Assembly: GCF_007859655.1 (NCBI RefSeq) | Contig: NZ_CP042304.1 | Span: forward strand, 1,302,001-1,366,000 | DNA length: 64,000 nt | Origin: Devosia ginsengisoli | Lineage (GTDB): Bacteria > Pseudomonadota > Alphaproteobacteria > Rhizobiales > Devosiaceae | Direction: 5' to 3' | Part shown: positions 19,789-28,064 of the stretch, in pieces | Position numbering within the stretch: position 1 is the first letter of the stretch | Layout: every line of letters starts with the position of its first letter | Position numbers and translations under genes: made by a program | Notes under the pieces: generated by a model | The model's database searches: none | What the model was told of the DNA's origin: nothing | What the model saw: the letters and a program-made list of their open reading frames with translations, nothing else

Positions 19789-21048
19789 ATGCGACTACCG
19801 ATCATCCTGATGGCAACGACGGCGCTTGCGCTGCCGGCTGCCGGCGCAGACCTGGGCGTGCTGAGCGCACTCGACGTCTGTGACGAACTGGGGCTCAGCG
19901 GCCTGACCATTTCCTCGGACACCAACTGCCTGCAGGTTTCCGCCGAGCTCTATTACGAGTTCCATTTCGGCGACTACAAGGGCGACCTGCCGGTGCTTGG
20001 CTCGGGCTATAGCGGCACGATCGACTGGACCGACGACGATGGCGGCGCCACCGACTGGGACAGCTGGGTCGACGCCTATCTGATCATGGTGGGCACCGCA
20101 CCCAGCGATTTCGGCCCGGCCAAGGTCGCCATGGAACTCTATGGCTATGACTATGCCGAGGCGCAGAACGGCGTCGGCGTGCCGGAGCGGAGCCTGGGCT
20201 TCGATCATGCCTATATCTCCATTGGGGACAGCACCGTGCTGACGGCGGGCCTGGTGGAAGATTCCATCTTCAACGAGGATGACGACGAGGCCTTTGGCTG
20301 GCTCGAAAGCTTCATCTCGGACGAGACCGACGGCGTGGCCTTCGATGGCGGCGCCGGCAGCTATGGCACGGGCGACCACGCCATCCAACTGGTCCGCAAT
20401 TTCGGCAACGGCCTGTCGGCCGGCATCGCGCTGGAAAGCCTCGATGACCAGGGTTCGCTGGTCGGCGTGGTCAATTATGGCAGCGAGCAACTGACGGCGC
20501 ATGTCTCCGTGCTGGCCGGCGGCATTCTCGATGGCAGCTTCAATGACATCGCCTTGCATAGCGGGGTGACCGCGACATTCGACATCTTCAAGCTGCGTGG
20601 CGCCTTTGCCGCCAACAATAGCGGCTGGTGGAATGCGCTGGCCAGCGCCGAAGCCACGCTGGACATGTTCACCCTGGCCGGCACGATCGACGGCACGTCG
20701 GAGCGCGAACTGGGCCTGACGGGTGCGGCAACGGCCAAGCTCAATGACAGCTTCACCGTCAAGCTCGCGGCGCGCTATCTCGATGCCGACGTCAACCTGG
20801 CCAATGACGAGGGCACGGAACTGCGCGGCAGGGTGGAATATGCCGCCAGCGAAACCCTGACGCTGGCCGCCGAGGGTGGCTATCTGTGGACCGGGGCGGC
20901 AGCGCCCAGCGGGACGCAGACAATTGCCGATGGTCTGCTGGAACTGATCTGGACCCCAGGGGCCAATTTCGGATCGAGCATTGCCGTCGCCGGCAATTCG
21001 ATCGGCGCCTACAAGGTGTCGTTCCTCGCCTCCCGCACCTACGACTAG
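19789..21048 (+). CDS. Outer-membrane porin-like protein
   Basis: 419 residues. A signal peptide (MRLPIILMATTALALPAAGA) precedes a beta-strand-rich body with many alternating hydrophobic/aromatic stretches (LQVSAELYYEFHFGDYKGD; FTVKLAARYLDADVNL; VSFLASRTYD at the end), two early cysteines and a strongly acidic composition. This fits the rhizobial porin type (Porin_2-like). It would form a diffusion channel in the outer membrane. Two IRO-like boxes precede it, so iron control is possible. The ATG at 19789 is chosen for the signal peptide. Confidence 0.75.
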   Translation: MRLPIILMATTALALPAAGADLGVLSALDVCDELGLSGLTISSDTNCLQVSAELYYEFHFGDYKGDLPVLGSGYSGTIDWTDDDGGATDWDSWVDAYLIMVGTAPSDFGPAKVAMELYGYDYAEAQNGVGVPERSLGFDHAYISIGDSTVLTAGLVEDSIFNEDDDEAFGWLESFISDETDGVAFDGGAGSYGTGDHAIQLVRNFGNGLSAGIALESLDDQGSLVGVVNYGSEQLTAHVSVLAGGILDGSFNDIALHSGVTATFDIFKLRGAFAANNSGWWNALASAEATLDMFTLAGTIDGTSERELGLTGAATAKLNDSFTVKLAARYLDADVNLANDEGTELRGRVEYAASETLTLAAEGGYLWTGAAAPSGTQTIADGLLELIWTPGANFGSSIAVAGNSIGAYKVSFLASRTYD

Positions 21049-21056
21049 GCGCTATG

Positions 21057-21082
21057 GGAGGGTGCCGCAGGCGGCGCCCTCC
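21057..21082. terminator. Strong hairpin between convergent porin and mipZ2
   Basis: A 12-bp near-perfect stem (GGAGGGTGCCGC / GCGGCGCCCTCC, one G-T pair) with a 2-base loop. There is no long T run, but it lies between convergent genes and probably ends both transcripts. Confidence 0.55.
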
Positions 21083-21091
21083 TGCCCCGGC

Positions 21092-21928
21092 TCAGGCCGA
21101 AAGGCGCTCCTGGTCGGCGCTGCGCAGCGGCAGGTTCAGGGCCGCAACGAGATTGCGGTATTCCTGCCGGGCGCTGACATGGGACACCGAGGCGGCCTCG
21201 CCCTCTTCGTCCAGCGGATCGAACACGGTGGTTCCCGAGGGAAACAGCGAGCGGAAGATGACGCGCTCGGCAATGCCATCGGCAATGCGGCAACCGAAAC
21301 GGGTGGCGATGCCTTCGAGCGTGGTGTGAACCTGCCGCGCATTGCGCGAGGCCAGCATGGATATGCGGTTGCGCACCAGCACCCAGTCAATGGTTTCACC
21401 ATCCACGCCCATGCGCTCGGAACGGGCGCGCTGCACGAGGCGGGCATAGTGGCTGGTTTCGACCGGCAGACCGGTTTGGGGATCGGTGCGCGCCAGCACG
21501 TTGATATCGATCAGGCTGTCATTGACCGGAGTCACCAGCGTATCGGCCAGCGAATGGGCCAGCCGGGTCAGGTTGGTGTCGAAACCGGGCGTATCGATGA
21601 CCAGGAAATCGACGCTGTTCTCGACCTCGCCCACGGCGCGGCGGAAGACTTCGAATTCGGCCTTCTGGTTTTCCTTGACCGAGTCGCCCCAGGCCGACGG
21701 TAGGTGGAAATGCAGCGGATTGGGCAGGCTGCGCCCGGTTTCCTTGCAATGGGCGCGCCGGTTGCGGACGTAATGGGTCAGCGTCTGCTGGCGGCTGTCC
21801 ACGTCGATGGTCGCGACGCGATGGCCGGCATAGAGCAGGTAGACGGCCAGGTGGAAGGCGGTGGTCGACTTGCCCGACCCGCCCTTCTCATTGCCCACTA
21901 CAATGACATGCGCACCATCACGCGCCAT
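21092..21928 (-). CDS. mipZ: MipZ-like division-plane ATPase, second copy
   Basis: 278 residues from the ATG at 21928 (MARDGAHVIVVGNEKGG). The ATPase core is nearly the same as at 18612 (GNEKGGSGKSTTAFHLA; FLVIDTPGFDTNLTRLAHSL; SVKEN; VRNRISML), but the C-terminal tail is shorter. The frame is open further upstream, but those codons lie in the promoter. Which copy is the active FtsZ antagonist cannot be told from sequence. Confidence 0.88.
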   Translation of the reverse strand: MARDGAHVIVVGNEKGGSGKSTTAFHLAVYLLYAGHRVATIDVDSRQQTLTHYVRNRRAHCKETGRSLPNPLHFHLPSAWGDSVKENQKAEFEVFRRAVGEVENSVDFLVIDTPGFDTNLTRLAHSLADTLVTPVNDSLIDINVLARTDPQTGLPVETSHYARLVQRARSERMGVDGETIDWVLVRNRISMLASRNARQVHTTLEGIATRFGCRIADGIAERVIFRSLFPSGTTVFDPLDEEGEAASVSHVSARQEYRNLVAALNLPLRSADQERLSA

Positions 21929-22027
21929 CGCTGCCCCCAAATCAGTGCTTGCACCCTCTGGGGTGCTAGAGAGGGCCGCCATGGTTAACAGGTCATTAAC
22001 AACACCATGCCAGCCAGGCACGATCGG

Positions 22028-24718
22028 TCAGAACCCGACCTTGATCCCCGCGGCGAGGCCATGGCTGGCTTCGCTGCCCGAAAAGGCGCCGTTATAGCTC
22101 AGGCTGGCCGTGATGGCGTCACTGGGGGCATAGTCGAGGCCGAGGCCGACAAGTAGCCGGTCGCGGTCACCTGCCGGGCCCAGGACCGTCGAGGCCGTGG
22201 GTGAACCGGCAAGCGTCAGGGTTTGCACCGGGGTGGTGTCGCCGAAGCGATGCTGCCAGAGCGCCCTGCCCTTGAGCGTCAGGCTCCCGCCATCGGCAAG
22301 CTGGCTGGTATGGGCAAGCTCCAGGCCCAGTCCGGTATCGAGCAGCCATGCGCCTGATGGATCGATGGTGGCATTGAGGGCGCCGGCGCCGGTCTCGGCC
22401 GCGCCGCCATGGCCGGACCAGCCGGTGGCCAGCGTGCCGATCGGGCTGACGGTCAGCGTCTCGCCCAGCGCAAAGCCGTAGCCGGCTTCGAGGTCGATAC
22501 CGATGCTGTGGCTCCAATAGCCCGCAGTGGCCGTGTCGGTGATGGCGCCGACAACAATGTCGCGGCTGGTCGCCACATGGGTTGCGCCATAGGCAAGGCT
22601 GCCCGAGAGGGCGAGCGCGCCATTGGTCCAGCTGCCATAGGCGCCGAGATAGCCGCCATTGCCGCTCATGGTCGAGGCGCGAGCCGCGACCGTGCCGGCC
22701 GAATTGAGATAACCGGCGCCAATTCCGAACCCGGCATCGCCACCGGCCAGTTGCGCTTCGCCCTCATAGCCGGCGGCAAGGCCGGCGGCAGACCAGTCGA
22801 GTGCCGCCGCGTTGCCGTCGGCGGCAACATTGCCCCGGCCGGCGAGCGGCTTGAGCCACATCCAGTGCCGAGCGGGCGAATGCTCCAGATCGTGGATGGC
22901 GCCGAGGCCGGCATTGGTGGCCGGCTGGGCGGCATAGGCCAGCGGGATGAACTGGCCGCCATTGCCAGCGGGAGCATTGCCGCCGAGGCCGGACTGGAAG
23001 AGCGCGAAGGTCGCGTCGATCACATGCTGGCCGGACGCGTGGATTTCGCCCGAGGCGCTGTCATAGGCCGTGCGGGCGTCGGCAGCGGACAGGCCCAGTA
23101 TCTGCCGATAGATCGGGCTCGATAGACCAAAGTCATCGAGGGCACTGGCAGCGCTCGTCTGATTCTGCGTGGCCGCCACATCGACGAGCTGGACGCCGTT
23201 GCGCAGCATGGTCAGCTCGATATCGTTGCCGGTGCCCCCGGCATGATCGAGACTGGCATCGAAGAAAGCGAGCGTGTTGTCGAGCGTGAACAGGCCCGTG
23301 ACCGCATCGACACCGTCATTGTCGATGATGCGATAGGTTTCGATATTCTGCCAGTTGCCAGCACCGGGCAGCGCCATAACGCGCAAGGTTGCGCCGGTGA
23401 TATCGACCGGGCCATTGACCAGCACCTGGTCGGAAACTCCGTTCTCGGCGATCTCCATCTCCAGCACACCATGGTTGGCATAGGGGCCATTGACGACCTG
23501 CGTGCCGATCGAATTGCCGGGCGTATGGATGCCGCCGCTGGCGACAGTCAGGCCACCAAACGTTCCGGTGCCGGCCAGTGTGCCAGCATTGACTGTGAAG
23601 GCCTCGGTGGTGGCGCCGGAGAAATTCCATGTTCCGCTATCGACGGCAAAGGTCTGGAAACTGCGGAACTGTGTCCGGGCCGGGCCGAGGCTCCCGATGC
23701 GGTCGAGATCGAAGTCCTCCATGCCCGCCCCGCCAAAGGCCAGCGTGTTACCGCTGCCGGTGCCACCAATTACATCACCTAGGATCACGTAACCGGGCTG
23801 TAGCTCAACCCGGTTACCGCTGTCCTCCAGCACGATCGCCTGTGCGCCGGCCGTTGAAACCTCGCCCGCGATATTGACCGTGTTTTGTCCGTTCAACAAA
23901 ACGATGCCAGCGCGCGATCCGCTCGTCACGATGGAACCCGAGACAGCGACGGAATTGTTTCCACCTACCATGTAGATGCCCAAACCAAGGTCCGTTTCGA
24001 TCGAGCCGGAAAGCGTCACTGTGTTATTGGTGCCAAGTGTGTAGACGGCGATAGAGTCTTCACCCAGGGTTTCGATCAGGCCGGAAAGCGTTGCGGTATT
24101 GTTTCCGCCTCCCAGGAATATGCCATAGACGCTCTGTCCGGAAGTCATGATCGAGCCGGATAGTGCTATAATATTGTTTCCGCCGGAGACAACAATACTA
24201 CTTTCAGCGACCGCACCCCCGATAAGGCTCAAGAAACCGTCCACATTTACTGTATTCCCGCTTCCAAAGATTTCTATATTCCGCTTGTTCATGCTTGCGA
24301 GCGTTACCGCGCTGCCCACGGTGAACGTGCTGCCGCTGCTTGAAAGCAAGAACATCACGGACAGCGGGAGGGAACCGAGTACGGTAAAGGGATCGTCCCC
24401 ACCGATCGTAAGTGATCGGGTGAGAATCATCGCTGAATCGATGCCGACAGTGGTGCCGGGCGGCAGAACGATGCCGGAAGAAACCGTGCCACCGTCTCCG
24501 GCGTCAATCACGCATTGCCGGAGGCTGCCCGCGCCGGAATTATTGGTGTTGATGAAGCTGCAATCCTGCGCAAGCGCCGCGGATAGGGGCAGCGTGGCAA
24601 AACCGGCCAGCGCCAGCGGCACCAGGGCCGTGACGGCAAGCAGGGTTCGCGTGCAGGCCGCGATGGCAGCGGATCCATGGCCCGATCTTCCAGACGCGTC
24701 GCTTCTGCCAATACCCAT
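22028..24718 (-). CDS. Type V autotransporter with beta-helical passenger
   Basis: 896 residues. An extended signal region (about residues 1-50, …LPLSAALAQ) is followed by a glycine/serine/asparagine-rich passenger with repeated units of about 20-25 residues (SGSIETDLGLGIYMVGGNNS and relatives), typical of a right-handed beta-helix. The last 270 or so residues form an autotransporter beta-domain (W-rich HWMWLKPLAGRGN onward) ending in phenylalanine (AAGIKVGF), as outer-membrane barrels do. A GGGGGAG site precedes the ATG at 24718. The adhesive or enzymatic target is unknown. Confidence 0.87.
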   Translation of the reverse strand: MGIGRSDASGRSGHGSAAIAACTRTLLAVTALVPLALAGFATLPLSAALAQDCSFINTNNSGAGSLRQCVIDAGDGGTVSSGIVLPPGTTVGIDSAMILTRSLTIGGDDPFTVLGSLPLSVMFLLSSSGSTFTVGSAVTLASMNKRNIEIFGSGNTVNVDGFLSLIGGAVAESSIVVSGGNNIIALSGSIMTSGQSVYGIFLGGGNNTATLSGLIETLGEDSIAVYTLGTNNTVTLSGSIETDLGLGIYMVGGNNSVAVSGSIVTSGSRAGIVLLNGQNTVNIAGEVSTAGAQAIVLEDSGNRVELQPGYVILGDVIGGTGSGNTLAFGGAGMEDFDLDRIGSLGPARTQFRSFQTFAVDSGTWNFSGATTEAFTVNAGTLAGTGTFGGLTVASGGIHTPGNSIGTQVVNGPYANHGVLEMEIAENGVSDQVLVNGPVDITGATLRVMALPGAGNWQNIETYRIIDNDGVDAVTGLFTLDNTLAFFDASLDHAGGTGNDIELTMLRNGVQLVDVAATQNQTSAASALDDFGLSSPIYRQILGLSAADARTAYDSASGEIHASGQHVIDATFALFQSGLGGNAPAGNGGQFIPLAYAAQPATNAGLGAIHDLEHSPARHWMWLKPLAGRGNVAADGNAAALDWSAAGLAAGYEGEAQLAGGDAGFGIGAGYLNSAGTVAARASTMSGNGGYLGAYGSWTNGALALSGSLAYGATHVATSRDIVVGAITDTATAGYWSHSIGIDLEAGYGFALGETLTVSPIGTLATGWSGHGGAAETGAGALNATIDPSGAWLLDTGLGLELAHTSQLADGGSLTLKGRALWQHRFGDTTPVQTLTLAGSPTASTVLGPAGDRDRLLVGLGLDYAPSDAITASLSYNGAFSGSEASHGLAAGIKVGF

Positions 24719-24809
24719 GTCGCTCCCCCAGACTCTTTCGGCCCCCCCTCTACCAAAACAATGTTGCGTCACTGTTCGGTCGGGCGAAAAGCCGGGCAAA
24801 GGCAGCTAT

Positions 24810-25511
24810 TTACGGGTGTTTGAGCAACAGATCGCGGGCGGCGTTGATCTTGGAGGCGAGGTAGCTCGAGCCGCCGTGATCGGGGTGGACGCCCTTCATC
24901 AGCTCGCGATGCGCGGCGCGGATATCGTCGTCACTGGCACCGGGCTTGAGCCCGAGCACGGCATAGGCCTCGGCCACGGGATCGCCGGCCGGCTCGTTTC
25001 GCGGGGTTTCGCCGCTATCCTGAGCGGCAAAGTATTCGCGCCAGCCGGCGCGGTTGGCATCGAGCCAGCTTTCGAGCAGGCTCATGCTGTCGGCATCGCC
25101 CTCGACTTCGGCCAGCAGTAGGCGCGTTTCGATCTCGCCGAGATCCATGAGATCGGCCCCGGCATATTGGCCGGCCACGACATTGCCGGTGACCTGCCCG
25201 GTATCGTGATCGAGCTCCATGGAGAAATAATAGCTGCGCACGGACGAGACATTGCCCTTGTCCACCGAGGCCGCATCGAAGGAGAACGGCCCCAACCGCC
25301 CCATGCGCAGCACCTGCACGGCGCCGGCCCCGACAAAGAGGGCAATGTCGAAGCGCCGCACCAGCAGCAGGAGCGCCGCAATCAACGCCAGCAGGCCACC
25401 CACGCCCCAGCGCAAGCCCTTCATCAGAAGGCGGCGATCCATCTTGCGGAGATATTGATAGAGCGCGGCAAGGGCGAGCAGGACGGCACCGCCGAGGAAG
25501 AACCAGCTCAT
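24810..25511 (-). CDS. Membrane-anchored DnaJ-domain protein
   Basis: 233 residues. One or two N-terminal membrane helices (FFLGGAVLLALAALYQYL; GVGGLLALIAALLLLV) and a C-terminal J domain with the HPD motif (LMKGVHPDHGG), as in DjlA/Tim14-like co-chaperones that stimulate DnaK at the membrane. Its ATG (25509-25511) overlaps the stop of the upstream VWA-like gene, so the two are coupled. The frame is open far upstream, but that part is the shadow of the VWA gene. Confidence 0.85.
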   Translation of the reverse strand: MSWFFLGGAVLLALAALYQYLRKMDRRLLMKGLRWGVGGLLALIAALLLLVRRFDIALFVGAGAVQVLRMGRLGPFSFDAASVDKGNVSSVRSYYFSMELDHDTGQVTGNVVAGQYAGADLMDLGEIETRLLLAEVEGDADSMSLLESWLDANRAGWREYFAAQDSGETPRNEPAGDPVAEAYAVLGLKPGASDDDIRAAHRELMKGVHPDHGGSSYLASKINAARDLLLKHP

Positions 25512-26227
25512 CTCGGCAATTGCGCCAGCAGCGCCTGCGCCGGGCCGCTGCCCTGCAGCTTGAGCAGGGCCCTGCCCCCGCTGGCATAGGCCGCCACCGC
25601 CTTGAGCAGGGCCGCCAGCTCCTGCGGGGCGGAAGCGTCGAACCTTGCATAGGCGCCCTTGGTGAGGCGCGCGAATTCGCGGAAGGCGGCCTCGACGCTG
25701 GAGTCGCGGCCCTCCTGGAACACGAAGATCGGGCAATTCAACAGGCCGAGCTGGCCGGCTTTCTCGGAAAGATCGTCCACATTTTCCTCGATGGCATCGC
25801 CGACATAGACCACCGCATTGATGCGACGCTTGGCGTGTTCGGCGCGGGCATGGGCGAAAACCTTGCCGATCTGGGTATTGCCACCCCGGCAATCGATGCC
25901 GGTCATCAGCCGGGCCAGGGCCGTGGCATCCACCACCCATTTGGAGGCCCGGCATTCGCCGAAGCCGCGGAAATACAGCAATTGCACCTGGAGGGCGCTG
26001 TCTTTCGGGATCGCCTTGAACATTTCGGCCTGCAGCGAACAGGCCAGGTCCCAGGTGGGTTGGCGGCTCATCGTGGCATCGAGCGCGAAAAGCAGCCGGC
26101 CATCCTGCGCCGCATTGGGCCGCGCCATGGTGCCGACCTTCTGGACGAAGGCGGCAATATCGCTGCTGACCTTGCCCTGTTGGGGCAGGCCGCCGGTTTT
26201 TCGGGCAATCGGGTCTTTGTCCGCCAT
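25508..26227 (-). CDS. von Willebrand factor A-like domain protein
   Basis: 239 residues from the ATG at 26227 (MADKDPIARKTGG). The body looks like a VWA fold: LLFALDATMSRQPTWDLA (a MIDAS-like D-x-[T/S]-x-S start), GGNTQIGKVFAHARAE and INAVVYVGDAIEENVDDLSE. It is soluble and probably a metal-ion-dependent binding protein. It overlaps the DnaJ gene by four bases. The partner and process are unknown. Confidence 0.72.
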   Translation of the reverse strand: MADKDPIARKTGGLPQQGKVSSDIAAFVQKVGTMARPNAAQDGRLLFALDATMSRQPTWDLACSLQAEMFKAIPKDSALQVQLLYFRGFGECRASKWVVDATALARLMTGIDCRGGNTQIGKVFAHARAEHAKRRINAVVYVGDAIEENVDDLSEKAGQLGLLNCPIFVFQEGRDSSVEAAFREFARLTKGAYARFDASAPQELAALLKAVAAYASGGRALLKLQGSGPAQALLAQLPR

Positions 26228-26300
26228 GAGTGCAATATGTGGGCCGGCGGGCGGTTGGGCAAGGGTGGTGAAGGTCGCATGCCAACGTTCGGCGCGTGGG

Positions 26301-26437
26301 CCCACCCCCACCCTCATTCCCTCCCCACAAGGGGGAGGGAAGCTCGGCCGGTGGCTAGGGATGTATCGGACGAAACCCGGAATGCGGTCATGCGCCTCCC
26401 TCCCCCTTGTGGGGAGGGATCAAGGGTGGGGGTTGGG
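26301..26437. repeat. Dispersed palindromic repeat, family C, copy 1
   Basis: Arms CCCACCCTCATTCCCTCCCC and the complement AGGGTGGGGG, with inner CCCTCCCCACAAGGGGGAGG / CTCCCCCTTGTGGGGAGG. It fills the gap between the VWA gene and the DUF1489 gene. A second copy lies inside the sulfate transporter operon at 47648. Confidence 0.85.
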
Positions 26438-26449
26438 CGCCCCGATGCC

Positions 26450-26875
26450 TCAGATCAACCCCAGCTTGGCCAGGTCGGCCGCGAGCGCCAGCGATTCCGC
26501 ATTTTCGTTGGCGCCGACATCGGGTGGCGCATCTTCGGGGCGCAGGTAGCGCCAGCCCTGGAAGGGGCGCTTGGGATAGGGCAAGGTGCGGACCATGTCG
26601 GGCGCCATGATGATATCGCAATAGTCGATACCCTCGGCATTGGTGTAGCGGGCCAGCCGCAGGATGGGCTGCCGGCACACCACCTGCCCCGCGATGACCC
26701 AATAGATGGAAGCCTTGCCCTCCATTTCGGCGGCGCGCTTGGGCATCATGCGGGTGCGGTGGACATGCACGTCCTCGCCGTAATCGGCATCCCACCAATG
26801 GGCGCGTTCGTCGCGGTAGGATTCGAGTTCGGCGAGGCTGGACACGCCCACGCACAGCTTGATCATGTGAATCAT
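26450..26875 (-). CDS. DUF1489 family protein
   Basis: 141 residues with the DUF1489 pattern: IKLCVGVSSLAELE, TRMMPKRAAEM, SIYWVIAGQVVCRQPIL and RPFQGWRYLRPEDAPPD. Function unknown; the family is widespread in alphaproteobacteria. Its ATG at 26875 overlaps the stop codon of the upstream GST gene (ATGA), so the two are coupled. Confidence 0.88.
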   Translation of the reverse strand: MIHMIKLCVGVSSLAELESYRDERAHWWDADYGEDVHVHRTRMMPKRAAEMEGKASIYWVIAGQVVCRQPILRLARYTNAEGIDYCDIIMAPDMVRTLPYPKRPFQGWRYLRPEDAPPDVGANENAESLALAADLAKLGLI

Positions 26876-27549
26876 GCCAGTGTCCCCGGCTTGACGCGGC
26901 CTTGGATGACGTCGATTTCGTCCTCATCCACGATCCAGGGCTCGTGCAGGGCCATGCCCAGCCAGTCCTGGAAGGCCGGAAGCGCGTAGATGGCTTCGAC
27001 ATAGCCTGCCGCCATATCGGAAACCGGCAGGTCATAGGTGCGCAGGCGGGTCGCCACGGGTGCAAACATGGCGTCGGCAGCGGTGAAGGCGCCGAACAGG
27101 AACGGGCCGCCCGAACGGGCCAGCAGGCTACCCCACAGGGTTTCGAGACGATGCAGGTCTTTGGCCACCGCGTCCACGCTGACCTTGCCGGGATGGGAAG
27201 CGCGCAGGTTCATCGGCGCATGGCTGCGCAGGGCGGTGAAGGCGGAGTGCATTTCGGCCGCGGCGGCACGGGCCAGCGCGCGCTCGCCGATATTGGCGGG
27301 CCAGATGGCTTTGTCGGGAAAGCGGTCGGCCAGGTATTCGATGATGGCAATGGTCTCGACCACGGTCAGCTCGCCATCCTGCAGGACCGGCACCTTGCCG
27401 GTGGGCGAGCGCCGAGCCAGCACATCGCGAAAACCCTCGCCCTGCAATTGCAGCACTTCATCCTCGAATGGGATGTCGAAATGCCTGAGCACCAGCCAGG
27501 GCCGCAGCGACCAGGTGGAATAGTTGCGATTGCCGATCAAGAGCTTCAA
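26872..27549 (-). CDS. Glutathione S-transferase family protein
   Basis: 225 residues. An N-terminal thioredoxin-like domain (MKLLIGNRNYSTWSLRPWL, SPTGKVPVLQDGELTVVET) with the serine/threonine pair in NYSTWS is followed by a helical C-terminal domain (FTAADAMFAPVATRL). It probably conjugates or reduces electrophiles with glutathione; the substrate is unknown. First gene of the pair with DUF1489. Confidence 0.9.
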   Translation of the reverse strand: MKLLIGNRNYSTWSLRPWLVLRHFDIPFEDEVLQLQGEGFRDVLARRSPTGKVPVLQDGELTVVETIAIIEYLADRFPDKAIWPANIGERALARAAAAEMHSAFTALRSHAPMNLRASHPGKVSVDAVAKDLHRLETLWGSLLARSGGPFLFGAFTAADAMFAPVATRLRTYDLPVSDMAAGYVEAIYALPAFQDWLGMALHEPWIVDEDEIDVIQGRVKPGTLA

Positions 27550-27571
27550 AAGCCGCCTCCTGCACAGAAAG

Positions 27572-27600
27572 AAGGGCGCCCCAGTGGCCCGGGCGCCCTT
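27572..27600 (-). terminator. Hairpin terminator downstream of the 35-residue membrane protein
   Basis: A 10-bp stem (AAGGGCGCCC / GGGCGCCCTT). On the minus strand it is followed by CTTTCTG. It separates the 35-codon gene from the GST gene. Confidence 0.6.
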
Positions 27601-27637
27601 CCGAATTGCCGTTAGTGAAGAACTCTAGCGTTTCAAA

Positions 27638-27745
27638 CTAAACGCCAGCAACGACGGAGAAAACCAGTCCCATTGAGAGCAGGCAGACCAGGGTCCAGGT
27701 CGCTGCTCGCCACAGTGTGGCGGTGGTCTTCGGTTGACTTCGCAT
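27638..27745 (-). CDS. 35-residue single-helix membrane protein
   Basis: MRSQPKTTATLWRAAT… with a basic start and one hydrophobic helix (WTLVCLLSMGLVFSVVAGV) to the stop. AAGGAGCGATC directly before the ATG is a strong ribosome site, and a hairpin follows. This organisation supports a real small gene. I do not know its function. Confidence 0.6.
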   Translation of the reverse strand: MRSQPKTTATLWRAATWTLVCLLSMGLVFSVVAGV

Positions 27746-27925
27746 GATCGCTCCTTGTCAGCCGTTCACTCCGGATGTCGGTGGTGTGGTCCACCTGCCG
27801 CAGCCGGTAGCAAATCGTTAACCCCGTCATAAATGCTTTGCAAGCGGCGAAGTTGCCACACTCCACAGGCTCGCGGGGTGGTTGGTTAAGGGGCGGAAAG
27901 CGGGATTGGGGGCATTTTAGGCATG

Positions 27926-28058
27926 GTGCCACGCCCCCGTGGTTCGAGGGTCGCTACGCTCCCGCCTCACCATGAGGGCTACTGGCAGCGCTGAGTTCAA
28001 AGTAGCCCTCATGGTGAGGTGCGCTTCTTCAGCGCCTCGAACCACGAGGGCGTGGCGC
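27926..28058. repeat. Dispersed palindromic repeat, family A, copy 3
   Basis: Full-length copy with both outer arms (GTGCCACGCCCCCGTGGTTC at the left; CGAACCACGAGGGCGTGGC at the right) and the inner CTCATGGTGAG arms. It ends seven bases before the mgtE stop codon side. The remaining gene-free part (27746-27925) shows no clear feature. Confidence 0.9.
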
Positions 28059-28064
28059 CGAGCC

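Noticed and set aside
24810..26330. 506-codon frame giving the DnaJ protein a long N-terminal extension
   Set aside because: The extension is an out-of-frame reading of the VWA-like gene and a family-C repeat; the ATG at 25511 overlaps the VWA stop and gives the normal J-protein layout.
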